From: an uncultured Bacilli bacterium
GTDB taxonomy: Bacteria > Bacillota_I > Bacilli_A > RFN20 > CAG-449
Assembly (NCBI GenBank): GCA_944332075.1
Contig: CALVJL010000002.1
Span: 62,001-126,000 of the forward strand
Length of the DNA stretch: 64,000 nt
Direction of reading: 5' to 3'
Part shown: positions 34,983 through 43,146 of the stretch, in pieces
Layout of the letters: each line of letters begins with the position of its first letter
How positions within the stretch are numbered: the first letter of the stretch is position 1
Notes under the pieces: generated by a model
The model's input: only the letters and a program-made list of their open reading frames with translations
Databases searched by the model: none
What the model was told of the DNA's origin: nothing
Translations under genes and position numbers: made by a program

Positions 34983-35233
34983 TAATTATTTTCATCATTT
35001 TTTACTAATTTGACATCAACTACGCCAGGAACTTCTTCTTGAAGTAAAACTCCTACTCCATATTGAAGAGTTTCATCGATGGCCGCGCAGCCTTCACAAG
35101 CGCCGAGTAATTTGATATAGACTGTTCCGGTGCTTTCCTCATAGCGAACAAAGAGAACATCTCCGCCATCTCTTTGGATAAATGGACGAATTTTATCTAA
35201 TGTATCTTTTATCTGATCTTCGATGGTATACAT
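34982..35233 (-). CDS. nfu: NifU C-terminal-domain Fe-S scaffold protein (Nfu)
   Basis: 83 residues, a stand-alone Nfu domain. It carries or delivers Fe-S clusters; clients in this window would include Nth and MiaB. RPFIQRDGGDVLFV and the cluster ligands C46-x2-C49 in LLGACEGCAAID are the family signature. GAGAGGAT precedes the ATG. The gene sits immediately after the terminator hairpin of the tRNA operon, with no room for an obvious promoter, so it may depend on read-through from tRNA transcription. Confidence 0.92.
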   Translation of the reverse strand: MYTIEDQIKDTLDKIRPFIQRDGGDVLFVRYEESTGTVYIKLLGACEGCAAIDETLQYGVGVLLQEEVPGVVDVKLVKNDENN

Positions 35234-35250
35234 ATCTTATCCTCTCTTAA

Positions 35251-35275
35251 ATAAAAAGCATGCCTGACGCATGCT
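35251..35275 (-). terminator. Intrinsic terminator of the tRNA operon
   Basis: AGCATGC and GCATGCT with a 5-nt loop, then TTTTTATTT on the minus strand. It ends about 18 nt before the nfu start. Confidence 0.88.
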
Positions 35276-35287
35276 GAACATATAAAG

Positions 35288-35376
35288 TGGTGCCCAGAAC
35301 CAGAATCGAACTGGCACGACCGGCAAAGGTCGCAAGATTTTAAGTCTTGTGCGTCTACCTGTTCCGCCATCCGGGC
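35288..35376 (-). tRNA. tRNA-Leu (anticodon UAA)
   Basis: Read on the minus strand: acceptor GCCCGGA pairs with TCTGGGC, a long variable arm typical of class II tRNA-Leu, T-loop GTTCGATTC, anticodon TAA in GACTTAAAATC, and encoded CCA. Last tRNA of the five-gene operon. Confidence 0.96.
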
Positions 35377-35383
35377 ACAAAGA

Positions 35384-35459
35384 TGGTGACTCGTATGCGA
35401 TTCGAACGCATGACCCCTTGATTAAAAGTCAAGTGCTCTACCGGCTGAGCTAACGAGTC
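35384..35459 (-). tRNA. tRNA-Lys (anticodon UUU)
   Basis: Minus strand: acceptor GACTCGT pairs with ACGAGTC, D-arm TAGCTCAGCCGGTAGAGCA, anticodon TTT in GACTTTTAATC, T-loop GTTCGAATC, encoded CCA. Confidence 0.97.
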
Positions 35460-35464
35460 AAGTT

Positions 35465-35539
35465 TGGCTGGGGTACCTGGGATCGAACCAGGGAATGTTA
35501 GAGTCAAAGTCTAATGCCTTACCGCTTGGCTATACCCCA
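35465..35539 (-). tRNA. tRNA-Gln (anticodon UUG)
   Basis: Minus strand: acceptor TGGGGTA pairs with TACCCCA, D-arm TAGCCAAGCGGTAAGGCA, anticodon TTG in GACTTTGACTC, T-loop GTTCGATCC, encoded CCA. Confidence 0.97.
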
Positions 35540-35543
35540 ATAG

Positions 35544-35627
35544 TGGTGGAAGAAGGCGGATTTGAACCACCGAACCCGAAGGAACTGATTTACAGTCAGC
35601 TGCGTTTGGCCACTTCGCTATTCTTCC
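35544..35627 (-). tRNA. tRNA-Tyr (anticodon GUA)
   Basis: Minus strand: acceptor GGAAGAA pairs with TTCTTCC, anticodon GTA in GACTGTAAATC, a long variable arm as in bacterial tRNA-Tyr, T-loop GTTCAAATC, encoded CCA. Confidence 0.97.
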
Positions 35628-35639
35628 AGTTTATCTAAA

Positions 35640-35715
35640 TGGTGGAGACTATAGGGCTCGAACCTATGACATCCACCTTGTAAGGGTGGCGCTCTCCCAG
35701 CTGAGCTAAGTCTCC
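35640..35715 (-). tRNA. tRNA-Val (anticodon UAC)
   Basis: Minus strand: acceptor GGAGACT pairs with AGTCTCC, D-arm TAGCTCAGCTGGGAGAGC, anticodon TAC in CCCTTACAAGG, T-loop GTTCGAGCC, encoded CCA. First tRNA of the operon. Confidence 0.97.
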
Positions 35716-35738
35716 ATGCGCTCTTAACACGCTTAAAT

Positions 35739-35767
35739 AATATATCAAGATAATTGGATGTAGTCAA
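35739..35767 (-). promoter_or_regulatory. Promoter of the tRNA operon
   Basis: TTGACT (35762-35767), a 17-bp spacer and TATATT (35739-35744) on the minus strand, about 24 bp before tRNA-Val. A strong sigma-A-type promoter. Confidence 0.85.
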
Positions 35768-35882
35768 CTATTTTTTTCTAAATTTTTTTAAAATTTTCAC
35801 TTACCCTTTATTTTTAAAAATACTTTAAATATTATGTATATGATTAAATGAATTATTGAATTGGAGGATATTTATTAAAAGT

Positions 35883-37595
35883 ATGAAAGCATCAAAAATG
35901 ATTATCCCTACTTTGAAAGAAGCACCTAACGAGGCTGTTATCGCATCACATATCTTGATGCTCAGAGCAGGATTAATAAAGAAACTTGTTTCCGGCGTTT
36001 ATAACTTCTTGCCGATGGGTTTAAGAACTCTTCATAAAATTGAAAACATCATCAGAGAAGAAATGGATAGAAGTGGCGCTCAAGAAATTCTTTCTTCCGC
36101 AATGCAGCCAAAAGAACTTTGGGTTGAATCTGGTAGATGGAGCAAATACGGACCAGAATTAATCCGTTTTAAAGATCGCCACGACCATGAATATTGCTTA
36201 GGACCTACCCATGAGGAAATTTTTACTGATTTAGTCAAAGACTTAGTAAAATCTTATAAACAATTACCCCTCAATATTTATCAAATTCAAACTAAGTACC
36301 GCGATGAGATGCGTCCGCGCTTTGGTTTGATGAGAGGAAGAGAATTCATTATGAAGGATGCCTATTCTTTTGATGTTGATGAAAAGGGATTAGAAGCTTC
36401 TTATCAAAATATGTATGAAACATATAAAAGAATTTTTGATCGCTTAGGAATCAATTATAAAATTGTTCTTGCTGATACAGGTGCTATTGGTGGAAATGGT
36501 TCACATCAATTTATGGCTCTTTCAGATGTCGGTGAATCAACTATTGTTTATTGTGACCACTGCCATTATGCTGCTGATGAAGAAAAAGCGACATCAATTG
36601 CTGCAATTCGCTATGAAAAAGAAGAATTTAAAGATGTTGAAGAAGTTTTGACAGAAAATAAGCATACAATTGAAGAAATCTCAGAATTCTTAAATGTACC
36701 AGCTGGCAAAACTGTTAAAACGATGATTTATTATACTGAAGATAATAAGACTTTTGGAGCGTTTTTAGTCAGAGGCGACTACGAAGTCAACGAAATTAAG
36801 GTAGCTAATGCTCTTAATTCTTCAGAAGCTTTTATTAGATTAGCTACTGATGAAGAAATCTTATCTTTAGGATCTGTTCAAGGATTTATTGGCCCAGTTA
36901 ATTTAAATAAAGATGTTAAAATCTTTGTCGATAATGAAGTAAAAGAATTAACTAACTTTGTTGTCGGAGCTAATAAGAAAAATTATCACTTAATCAATGT
37001 TAATTTCCAAAGAGACTTTGATGGTGTTGTCGGAGATTATAAAAAAGCTAAAGCCGGCGATCTCTGCCCGGTTTGCCATCAACCATTAAAGAGTGAACGC
37101 GGAATTGAAGTTGGACAAATCTTCAAATTACAAACTAAATATTCTTTACCGATGAACTGCGTCTATTTAAATGAGCAAGGAAAGAGTTTGCCAATGGTTA
37201 TGGGATGCTATGGAATTGGTGTAACAAGAACTTTCCAAGCGATGATTGAACAGCATCATGATGATGACGGGATCGTTTTCCCTCTTCAAGTAGCACCTTA
37301 TCATGCCGTTATTGTTCCGGTTAATTATAATGATGAAGCTCAAAAAGCTTTAGCAGAAAGCATTTATGAAAAACTTTCTTCTCAGCATGTTGAAACAGTT
37401 CTCGATGACCGTCTATTGAAAATTGGATTTAAACTTAAAGACTGGGAACTTATCGGTATTCCAAATATTATCATTGTTGGCAGAAGAGCTAGTGAAAATA
37501 TTATTGAATATAAAGATAGAAAAATTAATGATAAAGTTGAAATGTCTTCAGATGAAGTCGTTGAAAAAATTGTTAATTTAGTTAAGGCTCTTTAA
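35883..37595 (+). CDS. proS: Prolyl-tRNA synthetase, bacterial type with editing domain
   Basis: 570 residues. Charges tRNA-Pro. The class II core has TSG-like KLVSGVYNFLPMG, GPTHEEIFTDLV, RFGLMRGREFIMKDAYSF, and GCYGIGVTRTFQAMIEQ. The insertion between motifs 2 and 3 (about residues 225-390) is the YbaK-like editing (INS) domain of the bacterial type. ATG 35883 aligns with the B. subtilis start. GGAGG lies 15 nt upstream, farther than usual; an ATT at 35874 is at ideal distance, but use of it is unproven. No T-box leader is seen in the 110 bp upstream. A terminator follows. Confidence 0.95.
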   Translation: MKASKMIIPTLKEAPNEAVIASHILMLRAGLIKKLVSGVYNFLPMGLRTLHKIENIIREEMDRSGAQEILSSAMQPKELWVESGRWSKYGPELIRFKDRHDHEYCLGPTHEEIFTDLVKDLVKSYKQLPLNIYQIQTKYRDEMRPRFGLMRGREFIMKDAYSFDVDEKGLEASYQNMYETYKRIFDRLGINYKIVLADTGAIGGNGSHQFMALSDVGESTIVYCDHCHYAADEEKATSIAAIRYEKEEFKDVEEVLTENKHTIEEISEFLNVPAGKTVKTMIYYTEDNKTFGAFLVRGDYEVNEIKVANALNSSEAFIRLATDEEILSLGSVQGFIGPVNLNKDVKIFVDNEVKELTNFVVGANKKNYHLINVNFQRDFDGVVGDYKKAKAGDLCPVCHQPLKSERGIEVGQIFKLQTKYSLPMNCVYLNEQGKSLPMVMGCYGIGVTRTFQAMIEQHHDDDGIVFPLQVAPYHAVIVPVNYNDEAQKALAESIYEKLSSQHVETVLDDRLLKIGFKLKDWELIGIPNIIIVGRRASENIIEYKDRKINDKVEMSSDEVVEKIVNLVKAL

Positions 37596-37622
37596 TTAAA
37601 ATTAATATATTATTAGATTATT

Positions 37623-37660
37623 AAAGTATTCATGGATTAAAGCTGTGAATACTTTTTATT
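37623..37660 (+). terminator. Intrinsic terminator after proS
   Basis: AAAGTATTCA and TGAATACTTT form a 10-bp stem (13-nt loop) followed by a T-run. It may also serve the convergent histidine kinase gene, though its T-run on that strand is weaker. Confidence 0.82.
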
Positions 37661-38924
37661 TGTTAGATAGATTAATTGATAAAGGAATCATTATTTTGAC
37701 TAAGAAAATATTATTTTCACAAGTCATTTTGGTATAGCCGTGATATAAAGAAACAATCGCTTTGACGCTTTTTGTTCCAAAGCCATGGTTTTCCTTATCT
37801 TCTTTTATCGTTTGCGGTAAACCATTTTTCATCGATGGTATAATAGAAGTATAATTTTCTATTTCAATTATTACATTGTCTTGATGTTGAAAAACGCGAA
37901 TTTTAATGTATTTTAAATTGAGATTATTAACTTTACTGGCGCTTTCAATCGCATTGTCGATTAAATTTCCGAAGAGAGAATATATTTGATATGATTTTAT
38001 GAAATTTAATAGTTTTCCGTCTGCTGTTACAAACAACTGAATCTGCCTCTTATCACATAGTGTTTTCTTTTCTGAGAGAATAATGTCAAGAGGTTTACAT
38101 TGAGTATAATAGACTGATTCATAGTCTCTGGTAGCATTTTCAATATCGTTAACCGCATCTTGATTGAGATTATTTTGATGAATTTGGTGCTTTAAATCGT
38201 GGATGCGGATATTCATTTTTTCTGCATTCATCGTCGCTAGGCGATAACGTTCCTCATCTTTTTTTAGTAATAATTCCAATGTTTTATTTTCTTTTTGTAA
38301 ACCGACATTAAGAGAATTAAAAAATAATAGAACAATACCAAAAACGCAGATAATTCCCCCATAGAGATTTACTTGGATAAATAGCAAATTATTATCTAAT
38401 CTCAATAAAGTATCTTGGGTCCAGTAGCTGAGAAAGATTGTGACAAACAATAGTGAGGTGGCTGCGAGAAGAATGGTAATAGAATTAACACGTATTTCAT
38501 TATCTTCTTTAAATCTTCTTGTATAGAGATAATAAAAAATCGGTAAGGTTACACCTACTACGAGAAAATATATTAAAAAATAATAATATGAATGCCAAAT
38601 TTTATTTCCTCCGAAGAGAAAAACTAGAGAAATCGTTATTTTATATATCAAATGTTGAAGAGAATAGCTTCCGGTCAATAAAAAGAGCATTTGAAAAAAA
38701 TTAACCTTAAATGCACATAAAAGCATTATTGCGAAAATAATTAAAATTAAAAAGTAATTATATAATCCTGGTAGGAGATTTGCATGCCAAAAGATTTCTA
38801 AAACTAAGAAACCAATTAATAAAGACACAATAAAAAGTTTACGTTTCGGAATATAAATAACGTAAATAATTAATGCAACAAATAATGAAAATATGTATTC
38901 TGATGAAAAAAGAAAATTAAACAT
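37656..38924 (-). CDS. AgrC/ComD-type sensor histidine kinase
   Basis: 422 residues. Six to seven TM helices in the first 210 residues, a coiled coil (LQKENKTLELLLKKDEERYRLA), then the HPK10-type dimerisation motif RIHDLKHQIHQN with H242 the likely phosphate acceptor. The GHKL ATPase has the N box NLIDNAIESA and G box NHGFGTKSVK. This architecture is that of peptide-sensing kinases (AgrC, ComD, PlnB). No agrD-like peptide or agrB protease gene is near. The gene follows the LytTR regulator with a 2-nt gap. It may sense a peptide, a sugar, or the cell surface state. Confidence 0.9.
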   Translation of the reverse strand: MFNFLFSSEYIFSLFVALIIYVIYIPKRKLFIVSLLIGFLVLEIFWHANLLPGLYNYFLILIIFAIMLLCAFKVNFFQMLFLLTGSYSLQHLIYKITISLVFLFGGNKIWHSYYYFLIYFLVVGVTLPIFYYLYTRRFKEDNEIRVNSITILLAATSLLFVTIFLSYWTQDTLLRLDNNLLFIQVNLYGGIICVFGIVLLFFNSLNVGLQKENKTLELLLKKDEERYRLATMNAEKMNIRIHDLKHQIHQNNLNQDAVNDIENATRDYESVYYTQCKPLDIILSEKKTLCDKRQIQLFVTADGKLLNFIKSYQIYSLFGNLIDNAIESASKVNNLNLKYIKIRVFQHQDNVIIEIENYTSIIPSMKNGLPQTIKEDKENHGFGTKSVKAIVSLYHGYTKMTCENNIFLVKIMIPLSINLSNK

Positions 38925-38926
38925 AT

Positions 38927-39628
38927 TTATCTTATATTATTCATAAAAGCTTCGACAAAAGCTTTTTTCTTAGCACGCGAAATTTCTAGCTTACCAACCC
39001 CTGTTATCACTTCGTCATCAATAATTGATTTTACATGATTGAGGTTTACTAAATAACAAGAATTGCATTTTGCAAATACATTTGGATCAAGAAGTGATTC
39101 AACATCTTTAAGTGTGCCCCTAGTCGTAAATATTTCTCCAGTTACACTATGAAAATTTAAGTCGTGTTTTTTGACTTCAATATAAACTATTTCATTATAA
39201 CTAATAGCTTTAAAACCACCTTTAACTCTTATCATTAAGCGACGGGCTTCTCCCTTGTTAATATATTTTAATGCTCTTGTTAAAACTATCGACAATTGTT
39301 CTTCAACAATAGGTTTAACAAGAAAATCTAAAGCTGTTACTTCATAGCCATTTATTGCCATTGAAGCAAGATTGGTGGTGAAGATAATAATGACTTTATC
39401 GTCTTGTTGACGTAATTTCTTTGCTACTTCTAAACCATTCATCACGGGCATATCGATATCAAAAAAAACGATATCATATTTCTTTTTTAAATTATCAAGA
39501 AACGTTAATCCGCGGTTATAGCAATCGACAGAGAATTGTTCTTTGCTTGTTTTAGCAAAGTTAGATAATAATTTTTTTAAGTTTTGAATATCGTTTTGTG
39601 AATCATCTAGAATGGCTATGTTTATCAT
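38927..39628 (-). CDS. LytTR-family response regulator (AgrA-type)
   Basis: 233 residues. Receiver domain with LDDS acid pocket, D57 in VFFDIDMPVMNG and K in LVKP; C-terminal LytTR DNA-binding domain from about 130 (RLMIRVKGGFKAISYNEIVYIEV, FTTRGTLKDVESLL, CYLVNLNHVKSI). It pairs with the AgrC-type kinase downstream. The gene is divergent from the beta-glucanase genes, so it may control them, but I could not find a convincing pair of LytTR direct repeats in the shared intergenic region. Confidence 0.92.
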   Translation of the reverse strand: MINIAILDDSQNDIQNLKKLLSNFAKTSKEQFSVDCYNRGLTFLDNLKKKYDIVFFDIDMPVMNGLEVAKKLRQQDDKVIIIFTTNLASMAINGYEVTALDFLVKPIVEEQLSIVLTRALKYINKGEARRLMIRVKGGFKAISYNEIVYIEVKKHDLNFHSVTGEIFTTRGTLKDVESLLDPNVFAKCNSCYLVNLNHVKSIIDDEVITGVGKLEISRAKKKAFVEAFMNNIR

Positions 39629-39663
39629 TTTATATTACCCCAGGGAGGACTAGTTATAAATTA

Positions 39664-39693
39664 ATTATATCAAGCAAAAAATGATTTCGGCAA
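39664..39693 (-). promoter_or_regulatory. Promoter of the response regulator-kinase operon
   Basis: TTGCCG (39688-39693), an 18-bp spacer and TATAAT (39664-39669) on the minus strand, about 36 bp before the regulator start. Confidence 0.6.
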
Positions 39694-39715
39694 TGTTTTA
39701 ATAACTTTACTCCTC

Positions 39716-39734
39716 TTGATATCTATAATATCAA
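39716..39734. repeat. Inverted repeat between the divergent regulator and glucanase operons
   Basis: TTGATAT-CTATA-ATATCAA, a perfect 7-bp inverted repeat, located upstream of both predicted promoters. Likely an operator; on the + strand a T-run follows, but no gene there needs a terminator. Confidence 0.5.
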
Positions 39735-39771
39735 TTTTTCCTAATCAAAAAAAGAAAAAGAATGTTTTGTA

Positions 39772-39785
39772 TGTAAACGCTTACA
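39772..39785. promoter_or_regulatory. cre-type operator (CcpA/LacI family)
   Basis: TGTAAACGCTTACA is a perfect match to the catabolite response element consensus TGWAANCGNTNWCA. It lies about 38 bp upstream of the -10 box of the GH3 gene, so it overlaps or just precedes the -35 region. CcpA or a dedicated LacI-type regulator could bind it. Confidence 0.8.
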
Positions 39786-39822
39786 AAAAATGACAAATAA
39801 ACGACTGATTATTCCATACTCC

Positions 39823-39828
39823 TATAAT
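39823..39828 (+). promoter_or_regulatory. -10 box of the glucanase operon
   Basis: A perfect TATAAT 46 bp before the GH3 start. The -35 region is poor (about AACGAC), which suggests that an activator may be needed. Confidence 0.55.
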
Positions 39829-39874
39829 TTTTTTTCACTTTGAATTAATGTTTTAATGAAAGGTAGGCATTGTT

Positions 39875-42800
39875 ATGGCTAAAATGAAAAAATCCAAGTT
39901 AGTTGGTACAATTCTTTCTGCTACAGGTATTATCTTGGCAGTAACAATTGGAATTGTTGCTAATGTTATTGTTTTCTCTAGTCAATATTCAGCGACTATT
40001 GAAGCAGCATTAGGCGATACAGGTAGACGTTATACTAGTGTGACTTATGATGGAGTCGACCCGACCTATTATAATAAAGACTATGAAACTAAAGCTGATC
40101 GCGAAAAATATCAGAAAGGCGTATCTGAATCAATTTGTGAAGAAGGAATGACTCTTCTTGAAAAAGGCAATATGCCTTATAAAGCTGAAGAAACCAAAAT
40201 CTCTTTCTTCTCTGAATCCTCAGCGCGTTTGATTTATGGTGGAACAGGATCAGGAACGGCATCTTCTGATTTAACATTAAAGAAAGTTTTCGAAGATGAA
40301 GGATTCCAAGTTAATGATAAGTTATGGGATTTCTATACAAAGGGTAAAGGTAAAAAATATGTTCGCGGAACTGGTTCAATCAACTATGGTGATAGCGACG
40401 ATTATTCAATCAATGAATGCCCATTATCGGTAATCCAAAGCGAAAAGGGACTTGAAGATACATTCAAAGAATATAATACAGCAGTCTTTGTTTTATCCCG
40501 TACCGGCGGTGAAGGAAATGACTTAGCTAGAGGTATGGATGATTATGTCGATACTAGTAAAGATCTTTCTAAAGGCGCTCATCCGGATGCTCTCGGCGAT
40601 AAAATGCGTTCATATCTTGAACCGGATTCTATCGAATTACAAATTATTGATTATTTAAATAAAAATTTTGATGATGTTATCCTCGTTGTTAACTGCAATA
40701 ACCCTATTGAATTAGGATGGGTTAAAGACTATCAAAATATCGGCACAGTGATTTCTGTTCCAGGTACTGGATCAACCGGGTTACAAGCTTTACCAAGAAT
40801 CTTAAAAGGTGAAGTTAATCCTTCTGGTCACTTGACCGATACATACGCTTATAACGCTTTCTCTTCTCCAGCAATGATGAATATGGGCGATTTCCAATTC
40901 ACAGAAAACGGAAATAAGATTGCTAACTATGGCGGCTATGATGGCTTTAATGGCTACTATTACGTTAACTATCTTGAAGGTATTTATGTCGGTTATCGCT
41001 ATTACGAAACTCGTTACTACGATACAGTAACTCATAGCGGAAATGCTTCAGAACTAGCTTCTTACGAAGTCGGTCAAAGCAAAGAAGAAGGACGGACAAC
41101 CTGGGATTATGCTACTGAAGTTCAATATCCTTTTGGATATGGTGTCTCTATGACTGATTTCACTTGGTCTGATTATCAAGTTACTGAAAGCGAAGACAAA
41201 GAAGACTTTATCGTTACTGTCAAAGTTACAAATACCGGCGATGTCGCTGGCAAAGAAGTTGTTCAGTTATATGCTCAAACACCTTATGGTGATTATGAAA
41301 AAACTAATGGTGTAGAAAAATCTGCAGTTGAACTCATCGGATTTGAAAAGACATCATTATTGGAACCTGATGCTTCAGAAACTGTTACAATTTCTTTCCC
41401 AAAGAGCGATTTAGCTTCTTATGATAGAAATGGTGCAAAAACCTATGTCATGAGCGAAGGACAATACTATTTCACTGTTGCTAGCGACGCTCACGCAGCT
41501 GTTAATAATATTTTAAGAAAACAAGGCTATCAAGAAGGTGCTTTGGAAGCTTCACCATCAGAAACAGAAAGCATCGGTAATCCAGATTTAGTTTATGATG
41601 GATTCCACGTTGATGAATTAGACACTACAACTTATTCTGTTGATTCTGAAACCGGCAATAAAGTAACTAACTTATTTGATTTTGCTGATTTAACAAAATA
41701 TGATGAAGGCAAAGATTTAAAATATCTCACTAGAAACGATTGGGCTGGAACCTATCCTCAAACCTATGGTGAAGTTTCTTCAACTCCATCAATTCACTCA
41801 GAAAGAAATAACTCTACTGATCCAAATAACCCAGAAGGATATGAATATCATACTGAGTTATCACCAGATTCCGAAATCTATAAATTGATGAGAAGCTATA
41901 ATTCTTTGAATCCAAATACGGAAACTGATGTTCGCTATACTTGGGGCGTTAATGATAACGACCTTGAATTAATCGATATGAGAGGCAGAGATATCAATGA
42001 TCCGCTTTGGGAAAAGTTAATTCAAAAAATGACTTTAAGCGAAGCTGCTCAATTAATTCAAAATGGTGGATTTAAGACTGAATCTATCGCTTCAGTTAAT
42101 AAACCTGAAACCTCTGATAAAGATGGTCCTGCTGGATTAAACAATGTTTCTGGACACTTCCCAATCGGTTTAACTTATCCATGTGCAGTTATGATTGCTC
42201 AAACTTGGAACCGCGATTTAGCAGAAGCTAAAGGCGATGCAATCGCTGAAGAATGCTTAGCAGTTTCTATTACCGGTTGGTATGGACCTGGTAATAACAT
42301 TCATAGAACACCATTTGCTGGCCGTAACTTTGAATATTATTCAGAAGATCCAATGATCTCTGGAGCAATGGCAGAAAGAGAAGTTGTCGGAGCTGCTAAA
42401 AAGGGTGTCTATGCATATATCAAACACTTCGTTCTCAATGACCAAGAAGTTCATAGAGAAAAAGAATCAGGCATCTGCACCTTTACAAATGAACAAGGAA
42501 TGAGAGAAATTTATCTCAAAGCTTTCGAAAATGTTGTAAAAGGTGAAGAAATTTCTGAAAAATATTACGAAATCAAGATGGATAGCGATGGAAATGCTAT
42601 TCTTGATGAAAACGGAAACTATCAATTTACAGAAAAAACAGCTAATATCAAATCATGTACTGCTATCATGTCTTCATTTAACAGAATTGGACCTGTTTGG
42701 GCAGGAGGCTGCTATCCATTAATCACATCTTTATTAAGAGATGAATGGGGCTTTGAAGGAACTGTTTGTACAGACTATTATCACTTCTGGTTTATGAACG

Positions 42801-43135
42801 GAACTCAAGCTGTTATGGCTGGCGGATCATTAATGCTCGATCCAACTGAAGAAAACTTTACAATTCCATCTGATAATTACGTCTTACAAGAACAAGCATT
42901 TAAAGCTGTTAGATCAATTCTTTATACGGTTGCTAATTCAAATGGTGTTGATGGTTATATCCATGGCACTAGAGAAAAAGCTAGATGGAAAAACATCTAT
43001 AGCGTCATGATTGGCGTTAATGCTTTCTTAGTCTTACTTGCTGGCGGATTAGGTGTTGTCTTATATTTCAATTTAAGAAAGAAGAAAAATAAAAATATTG
43101 AAGTTGTTGAAACTCCAACTGAAGAAACTAAATAA
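39875..43135 (+). CDS. Membrane-anchored, domain-permuted GH3 beta-glucosidase-like enzyme
   Basis: 1086 residues. Domain order is permuted compared with most GH3 enzymes: TM helix (about 9-36), GH3 alpha/beta C-type domain (about 90-330), fibronectin III-like domain (about 445-540), linker, then the TIM-barrel GH3 N-type domain (about 700-1035), and a second TM helix (about 1043-1068) with a Lys-rich tail. The barrel has DGPAGLNN, GRNFEYYSEDP, KHFVLNDQE and the nucleophile D967 in VCTDYY. Both ends are Lys-rich and so cytoplasmic, which tethers the enzyme outside the cell at both ends. Permuted GH3 enzymes are known from Ruminococcus and Butyrivibrio. It probably cleaves glucose or oligosaccharides from beta-glucans. 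Confidence 0.9.
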   Translation: MAKMKKSKLVGTILSATGIILAVTIGIVANVIVFSSQYSATIEAALGDTGRRYTSVTYDGVDPTYYNKDYETKADREKYQKGVSESICEEGMTLLEKGNMPYKAEETKISFFSESSARLIYGGTGSGTASSDLTLKKVFEDEGFQVNDKLWDFYTKGKGKKYVRGTGSINYGDSDDYSINECPLSVIQSEKGLEDTFKEYNTAVFVLSRTGGEGNDLARGMDDYVDTSKDLSKGAHPDALGDKMRSYLEPDSIELQIIDYLNKNFDDVILVVNCNNPIELGWVKDYQNIGTVISVPGTGSTGLQALPRILKGEVNPSGHLTDTYAYNAFSSPAMMNMGDFQFTENGNKIANYGGYDGFNGYYYVNYLEGIYVGYRYYETRYYDTVTHSGNASELASYEVGQSKEEGRTTWDYATEVQYPFGYGVSMTDFTWSDYQVTESEDKEDFIVTVKVTNTGDVAGKEVVQLYAQTPYGDYEKTNGVEKSAVELIGFEKTSLLEPDASETVTISFPKSDLASYDRNGAKTYVMSEGQYYFTVASDAHAAVNNILRKQGYQEGALEASPSETESIGNPDLVYDGFHVDELDTTTYSVDSETGNKVTNLFDFADLTKYDEGKDLKYLTRNDWAGTYPQTYGEVSSTPSIHSERNNSTDPNNPEGYEYHTELSPDSEIYKLMRSYNSLNPNTETDVRYTWGVNDNDLELIDMRGRDINDPLWEKLIQKMTLSEAAQLIQNGGFKTESIASVNKPETSDKDGPAGLNNVSGHFPIGLTYPCAVMIAQTWNRDLAEAKGDAIAEECLAVSITGWYGPGNNIHRTPFAGRNFEYYSEDPMISGAMAEREVVGAAKKGVYAYIKHFVLNDQEVHREKESGICTFTNEQGMREIYLKAFENVVKGEEISEKYYEIKMDSDGNAILDENGNYQFTEKTANIKSCTAIMSSFNRIGPVWAGGCYPLITSLLRDEWGFEGTVCTDYYHFWFMNGTQAVMAGGSLMLDPTEENFTIPSDNYVLQEQAFKAVRSILYTVANSNGVDGYIHGTREKARWKNIYSVMIGVNAFLVLLAGGLGVVLYFNLRKKKNKNIEVVETPTEETK

Positions 43136-43146
43136 GGAGAGAAAAT

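Noticed and set aside
35716-35882. T-box leader before proS
   Set aside because: No AGGGTGGNACCGCG-type T-box sequence or terminator is present, and the region is mostly the divergent tRNA promoter.
39716-39741. Terminator on the + strand (inverted repeat plus T-run)
   Set aside because: No + strand gene ends upstream of it; the place between divergent promoters fits an operator better.
39629-39874. AgrD-like peptide gene beside the kinase and regulator
   Set aside because: Every ATG in this stretch on either strand is followed by a stop within a few codons.
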